DNA of 64,000 bases, taken from Sitta carolinensis. Lineage: Eukaryota > Chordata > Aves > Passeriformes > Sittidae. Position 1 is the stretch's first letter. Each line of letters begins with the position of its first letter. The notes beneath the pieces are model-generated. The model had not been told where the DNA came from. It worked only from the letters and a program-made list of their open reading frames with translations, and ran no database searches. The stretch spans positions 17,520,028 through 17,584,027 of the forward strand of contig JAVUNC010000006.1 in NCBI GenBank assembly GCA_032173965.1. Direction: 5' to 3'. The position numbers and the translations under genes are program-made. Below are positions 39,701-51,632 of this stretch, piece after piece.

Positions 39701-40786
39701 AAACTCAACCTCATCTTTCATAAAATTGTTTGGGATTTCTCACTTGCTTTATTTTTATGTTCTCTGAGCATTTCAACCACTATAAAAAGGTATCAAACCC
39801 TAAAATAAAGTCAAAGCTTTGAAGGAAAGCACAGTCACCTTGAAAAATAGCTAGCCTCTGAAAAAGAATTATAATTTAGCAACATGTTCTAGGCAGTGAT
39901 TAATATCCATGTACTGTGAGCTTTCAATACTTGAGTGGCTAGTTTACTGTTTGTACTTTGTCCTATAATAAACTAATACAAAATTTTGTCATTTGTTTCT
40001 TCATAAAATTTTCCATTTCTCATCTGGCACCAAGGACAGCTCAAAATTTGATAAACTGTTTTGCCAGATTTTGTACATAAAATCCCATCTTCACTGACAC
40101 AGGTTTATATCAACTTATTTTCACCTCCTGTACAGCTATGCAGATTCTGCTATATATGTAAATGCATCTTGTGACAGTTTTACACTTTGGCAGATTGCAA
40201 ATGCTGTCAGATTAGAGCTGGTGTCTTTGATAAAGTAAATAAGTTACAGGGAATTACTACAGCAAGGGCAGTGGGTATGAATGCCCACATTAGTACCTAA
40301 TGCTGAAGCTCTCAGCAGCTGAACATTCATGCCTAAAGGCTAGGTGTTGCTGTTCATCATATTAAAACTCTAGTTTACATAAAGCACCAACATATTTGAC
40401 ACTTGCTTTTATCACTTTTTTAATCCCTGTACAAAGGTTCCAGTAGTTCCCCAGAACGTATATGAAACAGAGACAGAAAAAAAAAAAACCCAACCCACAG
40501 TATAAAAAAAATCCATGCATGCAAGGGTAGGAAGTGATACTAGATCACAAACAAGCTATTTCTGGGGCTCATTCTTTATTCTTTTTATACCAAACTCATT
40601 GTTAGCCCATAAATGTAGCTCTGAGAATACTTTTGCAAACTGGCAAATTTTGTATCATTACAGATTGTTGTTAAGATTATGACAGAAATATTTATAGCAA
40701 CAGACAGGAGACAAAGAAACCTCCTGTGACAGCTCCAAGAATTAGATCTTCAATGGGTTAAAGGCAATAAAAACATTAAAGGGAAA

Positions 40787-40830
40787 AATATATATATATT
40801 ATGTTATATATATATATACACATGTGTACA
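40787..40830. repeat. TA microsatellite, two blocks with CA/TG end
   Basis: Two blocks of alternating AT separated by ATTATGTT, then ACACATGTGTAC, itself a palindrome. Confidence 0.85.
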
Positions 40831-42784
40831 AAAAAACAGTAAACATATTAGGTGACAGTTTTCTACTTAATTTCAGGAAACACATCTAACAATTTCAAAT
40901 ACTGCCTAAAGGTGGCTGCTATGAACACATTCCATGCAGTTATCACCAATACACACTAACATTTACCTTCAGCAAACGCTGAGGAAAACACCAAAAACCC
41001 ACTGGGAGTAAGCAAAGCTGCAGATTCATAATATGGACACATGGATAGGCGTCATCAGAAATTAAGTTTTCTTGACTTTTAAATTCCAGAAATTACTCTA
41101 CTGACACACAGAAGGGCCTGAGGAGTAGATCTGCATATAAACAACTCTGGGCCAGCAATTATACAAGAAGGCCACGTTAGGGAAAAAGTTGTGAGCATGT
41201 ACAGTATGAAGAAATGGTGACCTGTCAGTACACCCCAATGGTCTGCCTTCATGCCTCTGATCTCCCTCTTCTGGGGTTTCTTCATGGGCTTTGTCTTTTG
41301 TTTTCCACAATACCTAATATTGCTCATTTCACAGACAAAAGTAAAACATTTCAGAGCTCATCTGCTTGTACCTCCTGTAGTTGTAAACTAGCTTAACATT
41401 CTTTACCATCTTATTCTCATTTTACATGACTCTTTCTTTCTGCTCTACTTCTCCTCTCAGATTTCTTTCAGTTGCCTCCCTGACCTGCGCCCTATCACTT
41501 TACCTCACTTAAATGTCTCTTAAGATCAACTTTCTTCTGTTCTCCACAAAAAAACCAAAAAACATTTCAGGTGGAAACACCAAGCTCCAGATGCAGGTAG
41601 GTCCTCAGCTATCAATAGGTTCTTTAATTCCATCACCATCTCACTCAAGAGCCATAGCAACACCATAGCTTCCACAGCCAACACAGCTTCCTGCATTTCT
41701 ACTTTTCAGAAGCAGTCACTAGAAGAAAGCCTTGCTGATAGCAAGGTTGAAGAAGTTTCAAGTCGGTCACTTAATTCTCTTATAGGAGAATTCTGCTGTA
41801 ATTAACACCAGAAAAGGATCTATGGAAATTTTATGGTGTTGCAGAAACATTGTTCTACTGCTTACATTACCTCCTTATCCATCAACAGTTAAGACATAAG
41901 CCAGAAAGAACATCTATTATTCTATCCAAGGAGCACAATGAAAGTTACAAAACTCTCTGTAATAGAACATAATCGCAAACCATGTGGGTTTTTTTACCAT
42001 TCCCAAAAAAACACACTCCACTGAAACACAGCAATATTCATAACACCCCAGCAAACCCTAACATCCTCCTTCCTATTAATTGCAATTCTTTCCTATATTA
42101 CAAACATCTGGCTACTGCTGTTCTCAAGTAAGTAACTGAAAACTGTTGATGTTCAATCAAAAAAAAAAAAATTAATTTAGTTTAAAAATATACAGCTTAA
42201 TGTTCTGAGAAAATTCAAGTGGAAACTACACCAAACTGGAGAACTCGATGTTTAGTCCTGACACTAGTTTTGAAATTGTACACCTAAGGAAAACAAGACG
42301 TGACCTGTATGAAAAAAAGAACTTTCTAAGAACACATTAATTTTAATGCCAGTGTTCAAGCAGAGCTACAATTACCATTTGTTCACTTCAAGTAAATGAC
42401 TGGACAGGAGGGAAGAACTGGGTGAAGTCACTTTAACAGTAGACTTTGCCACTGCTTTAGGAAAATGTACTTGCCAAGGAACTAGAAACAAATCAGTTTT
42501 CATTTTATCCAGCTTTATAAATTCTCCAGTATTTTTTCTCTCTGCAGGAAAATAAATTTCAGATCTTACATAGTTTTACAGAAAGAAAAATATATATTTC
42601 AAACTAGAACATCCAACAGCTATTCACCAGCACTTTCACAGGGGTTCAGGGTGTGTTTTGGCCATAGTGCTCCCCAGCTCAAATAACAAATTACAATTTG
42701 TTATTATATGCCCCCAGTTTTTTTACAGTGCAGTGCCTTCTTGCTGAGCACCATTAATTCCTGGGGTTTGCATCTGCTGCATTA

Positions 42785-42945
42785 GGGGAAAAAAGAACAA
42801 AACAAAACAAAACAAAACAAAACAAAAACAAAAAACCCAAGAAAAAAAAAAAAAAAGAAAAAAGAAAAAGGAAAAAAAAAAAAAAACCAAGAAAACGCCA
42901 ACACATGAAAACACACAAAACCCCCACAACCCACACCACAACTCT
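42785..42945. repeat. A-rich low-complexity tract with CAAAA pentamers
   Basis: Five or six CAAAA (AAAAC) units followed by long A runs broken by G, then an A/C-rich end. The minus-strand Phe-rich frames over it are artefacts of composition. Confidence 0.9.
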
Positions 42946-45509
42946 GTCTAAATCAGTGTAAAAATATCCTTAAAAACAGATATTAGAGTGCAAAACCATC
43001 TGTCAATTATGGCACAATAACAGTTTGTATTGATAACTGCAAATAACAGTTCTGCATTTGGGTCATTTTTCACACATTTTGATGCCTTCTATCACACACA
43101 CTGGCAGGCTCAAAAGTTGAAAGGTACGACAGCAAAGCTTTAGTGAAATAAGAGCCATCTTTCATTTCTGCAGTTTTAGGCCTACTAGAGACTACTAAAT
43201 GGTTATCTCCAAAAAGTTCATCTACTAATCAGCAAGCAATTTTATTAAATTTTATTGAACTGCTGCTAGCCTCAAACCCATTTTTAAGTACAAGAATTTT
43301 AAGTCATATATGTTCATTATGGGAAAATCTGGGCTTCATTCTCATTAATAACTTTATTTAAAATCTGATTACCTTAAAATCTAATGAAGAAGGTGGAACT
43401 ATTACTGCCAACCATTTGCTAGCAAGAGGGTTAGCTAAACAGTTCTTGAATATAACACTACTTTAATTTCAATGTTAGAAGTAAAATAAAGTCATAGAAT
43501 AGTTACTAGATTTTAGATTGTAAATTTACTATTAATTCAGTAATAACACTGACAAGCTTATATAAGTAAAAATCCAACCCAGTGTTGATGAGAAATCTTA
43601 CACATTTCAAAACAGTGACTCTAGCCAATAGCTAGATTTTTTAAAGAAAAAAGCGTATTTAGTTTGCATTAAATTTCTCTCTTTGCAGGGCAAAATCTGA
43701 AATATGTCTGTACTAAAAAAAATAAGAAGTCAGAAAATTCTTAACTGGAACCAAACCACATCTATAAACATAAAAAAATTCCCATAAAATAAAGGACTAG
43801 TGTCACATCTCACACCAATTTATTGTCAGAATCAGTACTTATACAAGTACATACTTGTAATCAATTACTGTGAACTAATGTTGAAAACTCAGTGAATCTA
43901 GTTCTTTGTATATTTAAGGATATTTATTCCTTGACTCTGCTTCTACTAGTATCTAGCTCATGGATTATACTCAGTCACTCTCCTCCCATCAGCACAGAAA
44001 ATGATCTAGTTTTCTGGATGAAAGATTTGAATAAATAATACATAGTTGTTTAGTGCTAAGTATTCATTACGTTCAAGATTAAGAGCTCAGCTACCAGCAG
44101 ATCAAATTTAGTAACTCAAACAATTAACACAATGGCTTTACTACAGTCTTTTGACCTCCTAAGTCTCACAATGTCAGATCTGGTATCACTGACAGTCACC
44201 TGACCATCTTAAATACCAGCAACATAGTTTGCATCTTAATAATAAAAATGATAATCTGTAATAGGATTCCTTCTGCAATTTCCCATTTCATAGTAATGAT
44301 TAATATTAAAAATAACTAATACTTGTCCTTCAGAAACTGCTGTCAGGTTGCCTTCAATATTCTTCAGTAAACAAGAATGCAAGTAAGATCAGTCCCGTAA
44401 AAGTAAAAAAAAAAAAAACTTCACAAGATCTTACAAAAAATTAGCCTTGATAGGCAGAATCGAGGAAAAATTCAGCCGTGACAACAGGATTCAGTAAACC
44501 ATCTAGTTTGTGCTATTAGTTATACAGCTAGCATTTATATATAGAAAGTATATGAAAATTGAACATCTCCACACTGAATTATGCAGCAATGCCAGGTTTT
44601 TCCTTGTCTTCCAGAAGGCCATTCATACCTGAGAATACTGAGTCCATTTTTCTCAATTACCAGTTTTATTACACAATCAGTATTGAGCATGGTTATACCA
44701 CATGCCTACCAGTTCTCCATGAGCAAAGTTCCCAGCACACACCTCGAGCAGCAATCAGAACGAGCACAGCTGGGAGTCAGCGCTCAGGGCACTTCAGCAG
44801 TTTAATCAATCCATGCGCATTTCAAGTGAGTTATCTGCAACAAGAGTGGTATAGTCCCAGCAGTGCTTACAGTGTTATTCTGAGCAAACAACAGAGAGCA
44901 AAAAATGTTTGCATATTAGAGAATGTGAGGTATGGAAAAAATGACACAATCCTTTTCTTTTTTTTTTTTCTTTTTAAATACTCTTCAGATGGTTATCAGT
45001 GTTCCACTGAAATTTCACTGCTTCCAACTGCTCTGTGTATTTAACTCGTGATCAGTACTGGATGTGAGATACAACTGGCAATAAGATAGCTGGCTTACAG
45101 GTTGACAATACAAGTCTGATATGTCTGTACCGTTGCTTCCAGTAACTGCAGCTGGACTTCACAACAAACAGTTAAGCTTAGCTTTCAGCATGTTGGTATT
45201 ACATAATCTTAAATTTGGAAGAAGTGCAAAAAATGTCTTAACTATCATATTCTTTTTGCGTGGAGATCTATTTTTTTTATTTGTATTTTGCAGTGTCCCA
45301 TATACTTCAGTGAAAATTCTCCAGCAGAGGCAAAAATATTAACTGTACTATCCATTTCATGCTGAGATTTGAGCACTTAAAGGGTGGATACAATTATGAC
45401 TTGCCTCTTCAGAAGGAGCCATGCAGAAAAATAAGGGCAACAGGTAGAAGCTGCATGAGGAAATGTTCCACCTCAATCTAAGTGCTCTCTGCAGTGAGAG
45501 CAGTCAATC

Positions 45510-45714
45510 TGTACTGGGTTTGCATGGCCTGGTTTTTGGAACTGGGGGGCTACCCTGATGGCTCTGAAGGTAGACATGCCACCAGCCAAGGCTTGGCAAA
45601 TCCTAAATGGTGGCGATGTTTATGTGATAACATATTTAAGAAGAAATCATAACAAATGTTGCACAGTTTTAATTCCAGTCAGAGAAGAGTGAGAATATGT
45701 GAGCAGAACAACAT
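45510..45714 (+). mobile_element. Older avian LTR, left part (interrupted by nested LTR)
   Basis: The sequence starts TGTACTGGGTTTGCATGGCC and passes through GGAACTGGGGGGCTAC, CCACCAGCCAAGGCTTGGCA and GATGGTGGC-like DNA (here AATGGTGGCGATG). It then reaches a TATA-like TAACATATTTAAGAAG near 45628-45642 and GAGTGAGAATATGTGAG. This order matches a widespread avian endogenous retrovirus LTR that I recall, with an internal deletion after the 'ggctac' block. It stops at AACAACAT, where the nested LTR begins, and resumes at 47083. It is oriented antisense to PRKD1. Confidence 0.8.
45710..45714 (+). repeat. Target-site duplication AACAT, left copy
   Basis: Matches the right copy at 47083-47087 and directly abuts the TG start of the solo LTR. 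Removing the LTR plus one copy restores the older LTR's order (AACAACAT followed by GCAGATGCC). Confidence 0.8.
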
Positions 45715-47082
45715 TGTCCTGGTTTGACTAGCCCATGGAAGTGAGCTGGCTGGGTTTGAGATTGGCATTTTATTGGACCAATGGGAAAGCATTTTCTAGT
45801 TCTTATTCCCTTTGAAAGCAGCCCGGGCAGGTCTCTTTCCTCCCAGCTGTCAGAGCACACACCTCTGCCCTCTCTGCCCTGGGCTGAGTGGGGGCAGGGG
45901 GAGGCCACGGGGCCAGGCAGGCTCAGCTGATTTGGGAACATCTGCAGCACAGAGTCTGCTCTGCTGCTGGCCCCAGCTGAACCTGCCTCTGCTGAGACTG
46001 GGGAGAGAGGGGGGGAGGTGTGATAAGGCAGGCTGGAAAACCTGATGAGACCGAGGGGTGGAAAAGGAATTTTGGGAATCTGTCCAACTTTCCCGTGGCT
46101 GCCTTCTGGGCCTGACCCCTCTGAGAGCCACCCCAGCACGGCTGTGAGCCATGACACCATGGACTGCCGTGGCCAGACACTGGCTCTTGTCAAACCCTCT
46201 TCAGTGCATAAGTGCACAGATGGGACTTGGAAAGCCTCCATCCTCTCTCCAGTGAGAGAAAATCAGAATACATGAAGTACCAAAGTCAGTCAAGAAAGAG
46301 TGAAAGTCCAGGTGGAAGAAGTGTGGGAAGTTGCTTTTGGGCTGTAAAAGACTCTTGCAAGCTATGGTGGTTGGTTATAACATATTGAAATATTTCCTTT
46401 AAGCCATAAAGAAGTATGGGGGAGATAAAAGAGTTCAAATTGTAGATCTGAGCAAAGGAGTGAAATGTTGAGGGGACTGTTGAGTTCATGAGAAGTTAAA
46501 CAGAGAGATGAAGTGACAAAGACTCTTTACCCTCGAAGAAGAAGTGAATCTCTGTTCCTTGGAGGTGAAAGTGATCCCAAAGACAAAGAGAACCTTTGTT
46601 TTGAACAATTATCTTAAAAATAAAACCCCATACATTGATGTGGCCCAGAGACACAACTGTGAACATGGGAGGAGTTTCATGAACACAAAAGGATCCCGGC
46701 GGTTGTTGTTCATGAAGAATGGATTTTCAAGAGAACTGTTTGCTTGTGGAGAAACTGACCATAGCGAATGAGAGGTGCTTCCCTCCCTAAGTGAACTGAA
46801 AAAAAGAGACTGTTTTAAAGCTGGAAAACTGACTGAGATTTCTGAGTGTGGTTTTCTTTACATTGTTGATTAAGAGAAAAGAAGGTACGGGGAGGGAAGA
46901 AGAGTGTTTTGAAGGTCCCATCCTCATTCTTGTTGTTTTTCTTTCTTTTAGTGTTAGTTAATAAAGTCATTACTTTTAAGCTTAAGCCTGCTTTGCTCTT
47001 GATTGGAAACTTTGAAATTGGCAAAAATCAAACCAGAACAGAAATTGGTGTTTCTGCCCGGTTTCGAAATGAAACCATGACA
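45715..47082 (+). mobile_element. Solo LTR (about 1.37 kb), ERVL-like, nested in an older LTR
   Basis: The element starts TGTCCTGGTTT and ends AAACCATGACA, a near-perfect terminal inverted repeat (10 of 11). It is flanked by the 5-bp direct repeat AACAT at 45710-45714 and 47083-47087, the duplication size typical of ERVL-type elements. A CCAAT pair (inverted at 45772, direct at 45778) lies near the 5' end, and an AATAAA polyadenylation signal is at 46960-46965, so it is oriented plus, antisense to PRKD1. The block near 45810-46190 is GC-rich. No internal gag or pol sequence is present, so this is a solo LTR left by recombination. The open frames inside it, up to 190 residues on the minus strand, have no retroviral or cellular domain. 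Confidence 0.82.
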
Positions 47083-47087
47083 AACAT
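47083..47087 (+). repeat. Target-site duplication AACAT, right copy
   Basis: Abuts the CA end of the solo LTR and is followed by GCAGATGCCAAGATCAGTG, the expected continuation of the older LTR. Confidence 0.8.
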
Positions 47088-47218
47088 GCAGATGCCAAGA
47101 TCAGTGAAGGAGCAGAGATTCCTCTGCAGCCTGTGGTGCAGACAATGGTGAAGCTGGCTGTTCCCATGGAGGCCCACGGTGATGCAGAGATCAACCTGCA
47201 GTCTGTAGGGGAAGACCG
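47083..47218 (+). mobile_element. Older avian LTR, right part
   Basis: Continuation of the LTR interrupted at 45714. GCAGATGCCAAGATCAGTGA is followed by GGAGCAGAGATTCC and CTGCAGCCTGTGGTG, then by a CCCATGGAGGCCCACGGTG block and a CAACCTGCAGTCTGTAGGGG block. These degenerate 'gcagcctgtgg' modules are characteristic of the avian LTR I recall. The element is truncated where a CR1 tail takes over near 47219, so its own 3' end is missing. Confidence 0.78.
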
Positions 47219-47270
47219 TAGGGATCTCTCAAGAACCCTTCCAATGTAGGCTGTTCTATGACTGTATGAC
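47219..47270 (+). mobile_element. CR1 LINE 3' tail, about 50 bp
   Basis: GGATCTCTCAAGAACCCTTC, then CAATGTAGGCTGTTCTATGA and CTGTATGAC, correspond to the CR1 end 'gatctc..aggtcccttccaacctaggctattctatgattctatga'. It directly adjoins the truncated older LTR, so a CR1 insertion or a deletion joined the two. Confidence 0.75.
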
Positions 47271-50200
47271 ATGAAAATCTAACCATCAGGAAAAGAAAAT
47301 AAAGAAACAAACACAAAACATTGTCAATACTGTTAAGAAACAACGAGTAATGGTTCTGAAATAACTTTATTGGTTTAAAACCATGAACAAAAACTAATTC
47401 TTCATGTCATCTTAGTCACTAGAGCAGGGTAATAACAATGCTGCTCAGTGCTTTGGGGTTAACATAGACTGGTTCTTTTCCACTGTAGCCCTGCTCTGCA
47501 GCTGTCCTCCATCAATTTGAAAAGTACTGGAATCATCACGTTCTGCAGGGCCCCGCACAAAGTCTGCTTGAATTCAGAAAGGCCAAAGTAACACATGGAG
47601 ACTTTTTTTGTTATGTATCAGTGAGAAAAAGTGCACTGAGATACAATTTTTATTACACCAAACTACGTCAGAAAATTAAACCATTTACTGAATGGCCTGT
47701 CATTCCTCATGTTAAAAAAAGCATTTAGTAACATACTCAACTGAAGTAGAGATAATAGAAATTAAGCACTGTATCACTTCAGACTTTTAGCAACTCAGAC
47801 ATAAGCCATTAAAAATTATTTGGATTGGCTTTACCTTGTGTAGAGAACTTATCACAACTCTGTTAACTTCTCATTAAAGTATCTGTGCAGCTTACTGGTT
47901 TGGAGGCAAATGATTTTCATCAGAAAGGCCATTTAATTAACAAATATTTCTTCAACCTAAATATTTTAAGAAGCAGAGCTTCAAACTTGATTTGCCTTAA
48001 GCTGGCTACATCAGGTAACCCAACAAGACATAGATCCAAGCAAGTATGGTTTGTTAATAAGAAAAACATTTAAAGCAAATTATTTTAAACATAGTTTATC
48101 CTTATTTTTAAGGATTAAAAATTACATGTTACAAAGTATTCAATAAAAATACATTTTTGTAAGAGTTACAATTACTAAATTAAGGCAAATTAAAAGTACT
48201 GGTTCCACTGTTTAGTGAAATAACCTATCTGCCAAAACTGCAAAATTCAGAGTATCTAAATAAACAGAAAGAAGCTCTACTTAAAATTTAACTATGTTCA
48301 TTATTGTCCAAAATTTGCTAATCAGTCCTTGGTGATCACAACTTGTACTGCCCTCCCAGTGAAATAAACAAAACTAGTCTCTCATTTGGACACCCTTTGT
48401 TATTGACAGAATTCACATAAAGGTTTTATTTATAGACACACACATATGTATGTAAAATATTAATGAACTAACAGCATTATATGCAGACACAGCCTACTTT
48501 GTCTCTCTCCCTGATAAATACATTTCAAATGAGCTAATGGAGACAACACACTTGCAACTGCAGTTGCTTTTTCTCAGCTTTTAGTTCACAATTCAAATCT
48601 TAAAATAGCTAATCTACAGCATTCTGAGGATAATCTATGGATACTGTACTTAAGAGTGCATTGTTTGAGCATCTGGAAAGCTAAAAATCTGCTAAATAGC
48701 CGACCCCCTAAACATATGATTAGAGAATAAAAATCTATCTTAGACTGTTCATAGAAATGGTTTGAAACAGTGTATGTTGCAAACTGCGCTTATTTCTGCT
48801 GAATACATTTTTCTTCAAGTATTGATTTTACTTAGTCTTATTTGAAATCTGGTCAGGAAAAGGACATTCACCTCATCAAATCTGAAGGTACAAAATTATT
48901 GCTGTTAATAAACTAAGAAATGTGATTTTTAAATATTAATTTAGCTCCAAGAGATTGTATGGTATCAGTCTGCCTTCGTAATGTCTTTTTGCAACAAACC
49001 ATTTAAGGGGCACCAAAATATTAATTTCCAGACATCAGCCTATAGTCAAGGTTCAACCAGTAATTATTACAATAATAACAGTGCTTAAAACACATTATAG
49101 TTAGATTGGTATAAGGTTGATGTACATTTTAAAGAAAAAGCATGTAATTAATGTTTTATTCCTTCAAAACAACAATGTTACTGGAATTACTCTGGAGAAT
49201 TGGGCTAGCACTGAAACACAGCTGAAGAGAAAAATCTCTTCACAGAGATCATAATGACAAGACAACATACATTTTATTTAATTTTTTATTATTGGGACAG
49301 CCTCATGAGATGCGTATCTCATTTAAATGAGGACATTTGGATGACAATTGTAAAATTTGACTATGAAATGCAATGAATAAGCTCTAAACTGCATGAATTT
49401 ACAGACATAATTATTCAGCATTTATCATACAGTGTAAGAAAATGAAGACAGAAGACATATTAATCAAGTTTAAATACAATGATAATGTGGCACAAATGAT
49501 ATCCAGCAAGTGTTAGAAATTATATTCTGCAAGCAGTTCGAATTAAACTGCTTTGTGAGCTAATGTTATTGAAAAAATTCTCAATATATTTAAAAGAGTT
49601 CCCAGTCATTTGGTAGGACCCAGTCCCACCACCACCAGCTGCCCAGGACGGTGACTATATTAGAGGTAATACAGGCCATTAGGGAAAATCCTAACAGAGG
49701 TACACTAAATTGATTTCTGAAACTTACTTCCCCCCATCACTATGCAGAAGAGCCCAATGTATTTTAGGTGTACCTCAAATATCCTCCCAACCCTACAGTG
49801 CACATGCTTACAGCGCTACCAGGACAGCAAACCTGTTAATTGTAGTACTATTTTAGTGTATTTTAGCTTATTGCAGCCTGACATTAGTCTTATCTCTGCA
49901 GACATGGAAGGAATTAACTTCACACTAAGCAAAAAGTTCTGTTAGCCTCAGAAGAGAGGTTTTGAAAGTCTTACCTATATCTTTTAGTTTTTTATACTTG
50001 TTAGTTTTCCGACGTATATTAATTCTAAAAACATTGCTTCTTGGCTTTCATCATGCTAACCCCATTGTACAACAGACAAAAGCACTGAAGTCCTTATTAA
50101 TCTCATCACAACTGAATGTAAAGAAACTACCAATATTTACTGAATATTAGTGTACAATTGTATTTTTGAAGAACATATACAAAAAAGATTAGAAGACCTG

Positions 50201-51332
50201 TTGACTGACTTGCTAACTGAACATTTAACATAAACCATAGCTGAAAGACAGAGGAATCAACCAACCCAGAAGACAAATCTTATAGCTAACTTCAACTTCA
50301 GTGATACCTGGTTGTAGTCCTTATGGAGACAAGGCCCCTGCAGCAGTCATGATTTTCAGATTGAAAATCATGTGGCATAATTTTATGAAGCAATGTTGGC
50401 AGTTTACCTCGTTTCTTTCTAAACATACAAATATCTTCATGATTAAGGAATCTGCTAAGAAGCTGTGAAATTAACATATTTAGTCTCCACTGAAAACATT
50501 AATATGCAAATTGATGAATGTCAAATGAGAAGAATAATGGAGTTCACCTTTGTATAATCAAACAGTCCAGGAAAGACATTCTTTTTCTCCTCAAAAATAG
50601 AAAAAAAAAAAGTTAAGGCAAAATAGGAACAAGGCTACCATAAGTCTTCCAATAAAAGTAGAAACTGTAAATAAATTAAATTTACTGCTGATCGTCTTTA
50701 GCTGTATGTTACCTGCAAAGGAGAATATCAAATATGTACAAGATTTAAGTTCTCTAAGATAATTTTAATGGTAAAATCTGAGAAAGCAGTTCAGATTTTA
50801 AATACCAGATTTAAAATCCAGTATAGTTCCAAAGCACACCATCAGTAAAGAATATACTAACTGCTCCTAGTCCAGATCTAGCAGGACAAGTAATGATGGC
50901 TCACATTTGGAAATTCACACACTGTTCCTTCTGGAAAACCAGGAAAAACAAAACAAGGCAGTCCGAACACACCACCACATAAAAACCTAGCAAAGCATAA
51001 GCAGGGAAATCCACATGGTAGGGGGCAATCTCAGACATTCTTTTCACTATGCAAGTAAAATTAATACTGAGAAATAAAGTTATTGCCCATAAAATATAAA
51101 ATATAAATTGGTAAAATATCTTTGAATGCATATACTTTCTGAGTTTTGCCTTTAGTGATGGTTCAGGCAAGAAAACATGCCCTTCTGTTTTTCTCAACTC
51201 TGTTGACTACGAGTTGCCTTTCAATTCAGATGACTATTGAGGTTCCCCTCCTCAATTCTCTCACCAGAATCTAATTTGCTATATATAAATGTAAAATTTT
51301 CTACACTATAAACTCTAGCAATCTAGAAATCC

Positions 51333-51334
51333 TT

Positions 51335-51374
<40 letters not shown>

Positions 51375-51384
51375 CACACACACA
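51333..51384. repeat. Compound CT-TA-CA microsatellite
   Basis: About twelve CT units run directly into about nine TA units and then about five CA units. It is likely to be length-polymorphic. Confidence 0.92.
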
Positions 51385-51614
51385 AACATTTGTATCATGT
51401 TCTGTCATTTACACTTCAGGAATCTAGACAGTGCAATAAAATGTCTTCAGCAATATTGAAAATAGACACTCACATTTGTAATTTACCCATACCTTGTACA
51501 GGTACAATATAACAGGTGTGTACATGAGAACAACAGTATTCCAAAACTATTTTCCCCACTGAATATGGCTGAGGATGTGTAAAAAATCCTAATGAGTAAC
51601 TGCTTCCAGAAGGG

Positions 51615-51632
51615 AAAAAAAAAAAAAAAAAA
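51615..51632 (+). repeat. A18 run
   Basis: Mononucleotide A run preceded by AGAAGGG. No processed gene copy is recognisable upstream. Confidence 0.85.

Larger units (their letters stand above)
29255..45500. other. Intronic stretch without gene; scattered simple repeats
   Basis: AT-rich intron 1 sequence with a T15 run at 30646-30660, an AAAT microsatellite at 33211-33230, ATT-rich and TA/CA repeats at 36321-36352 and 36691-36752, TA repeats at 40787-40830 and A-rich low-complexity DNA at 42785-42945. Two segments (29560-29830 and 38740-39000) look unusually structured for intron and are listed as conserved-element candidates. Open frames here are short and without domains; those over 42723-42941 come from the A-rich tract. 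Confidence 0.6.

Noticed and set aside
42723..42941. Phe-rich membrane-like minus-strand frames
   Set aside because: Products of the A-rich low-complexity tract, not a membrane protein.
45810..46190. GC-rich block as a CpG island or PRKD1 exon 1
   Set aside because: It is internal to an LTR with clear ends and target duplication, and the expected exon 1 peptide ending IVDQK is not encoded on the minus strand.
45669..46241. 190-residue minus-strand open frame, the longest in the window
   Set aside because: Lies mostly inside the solo LTR, has no domain, is Ser/Pro-rich from GC-rich composition, and overlapping frames are open on both strands.
51400..51632. A18 run as the tail of a processed pseudogene
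   Set aside because: No recognisable gene sequence precedes it and no target duplication was seen.
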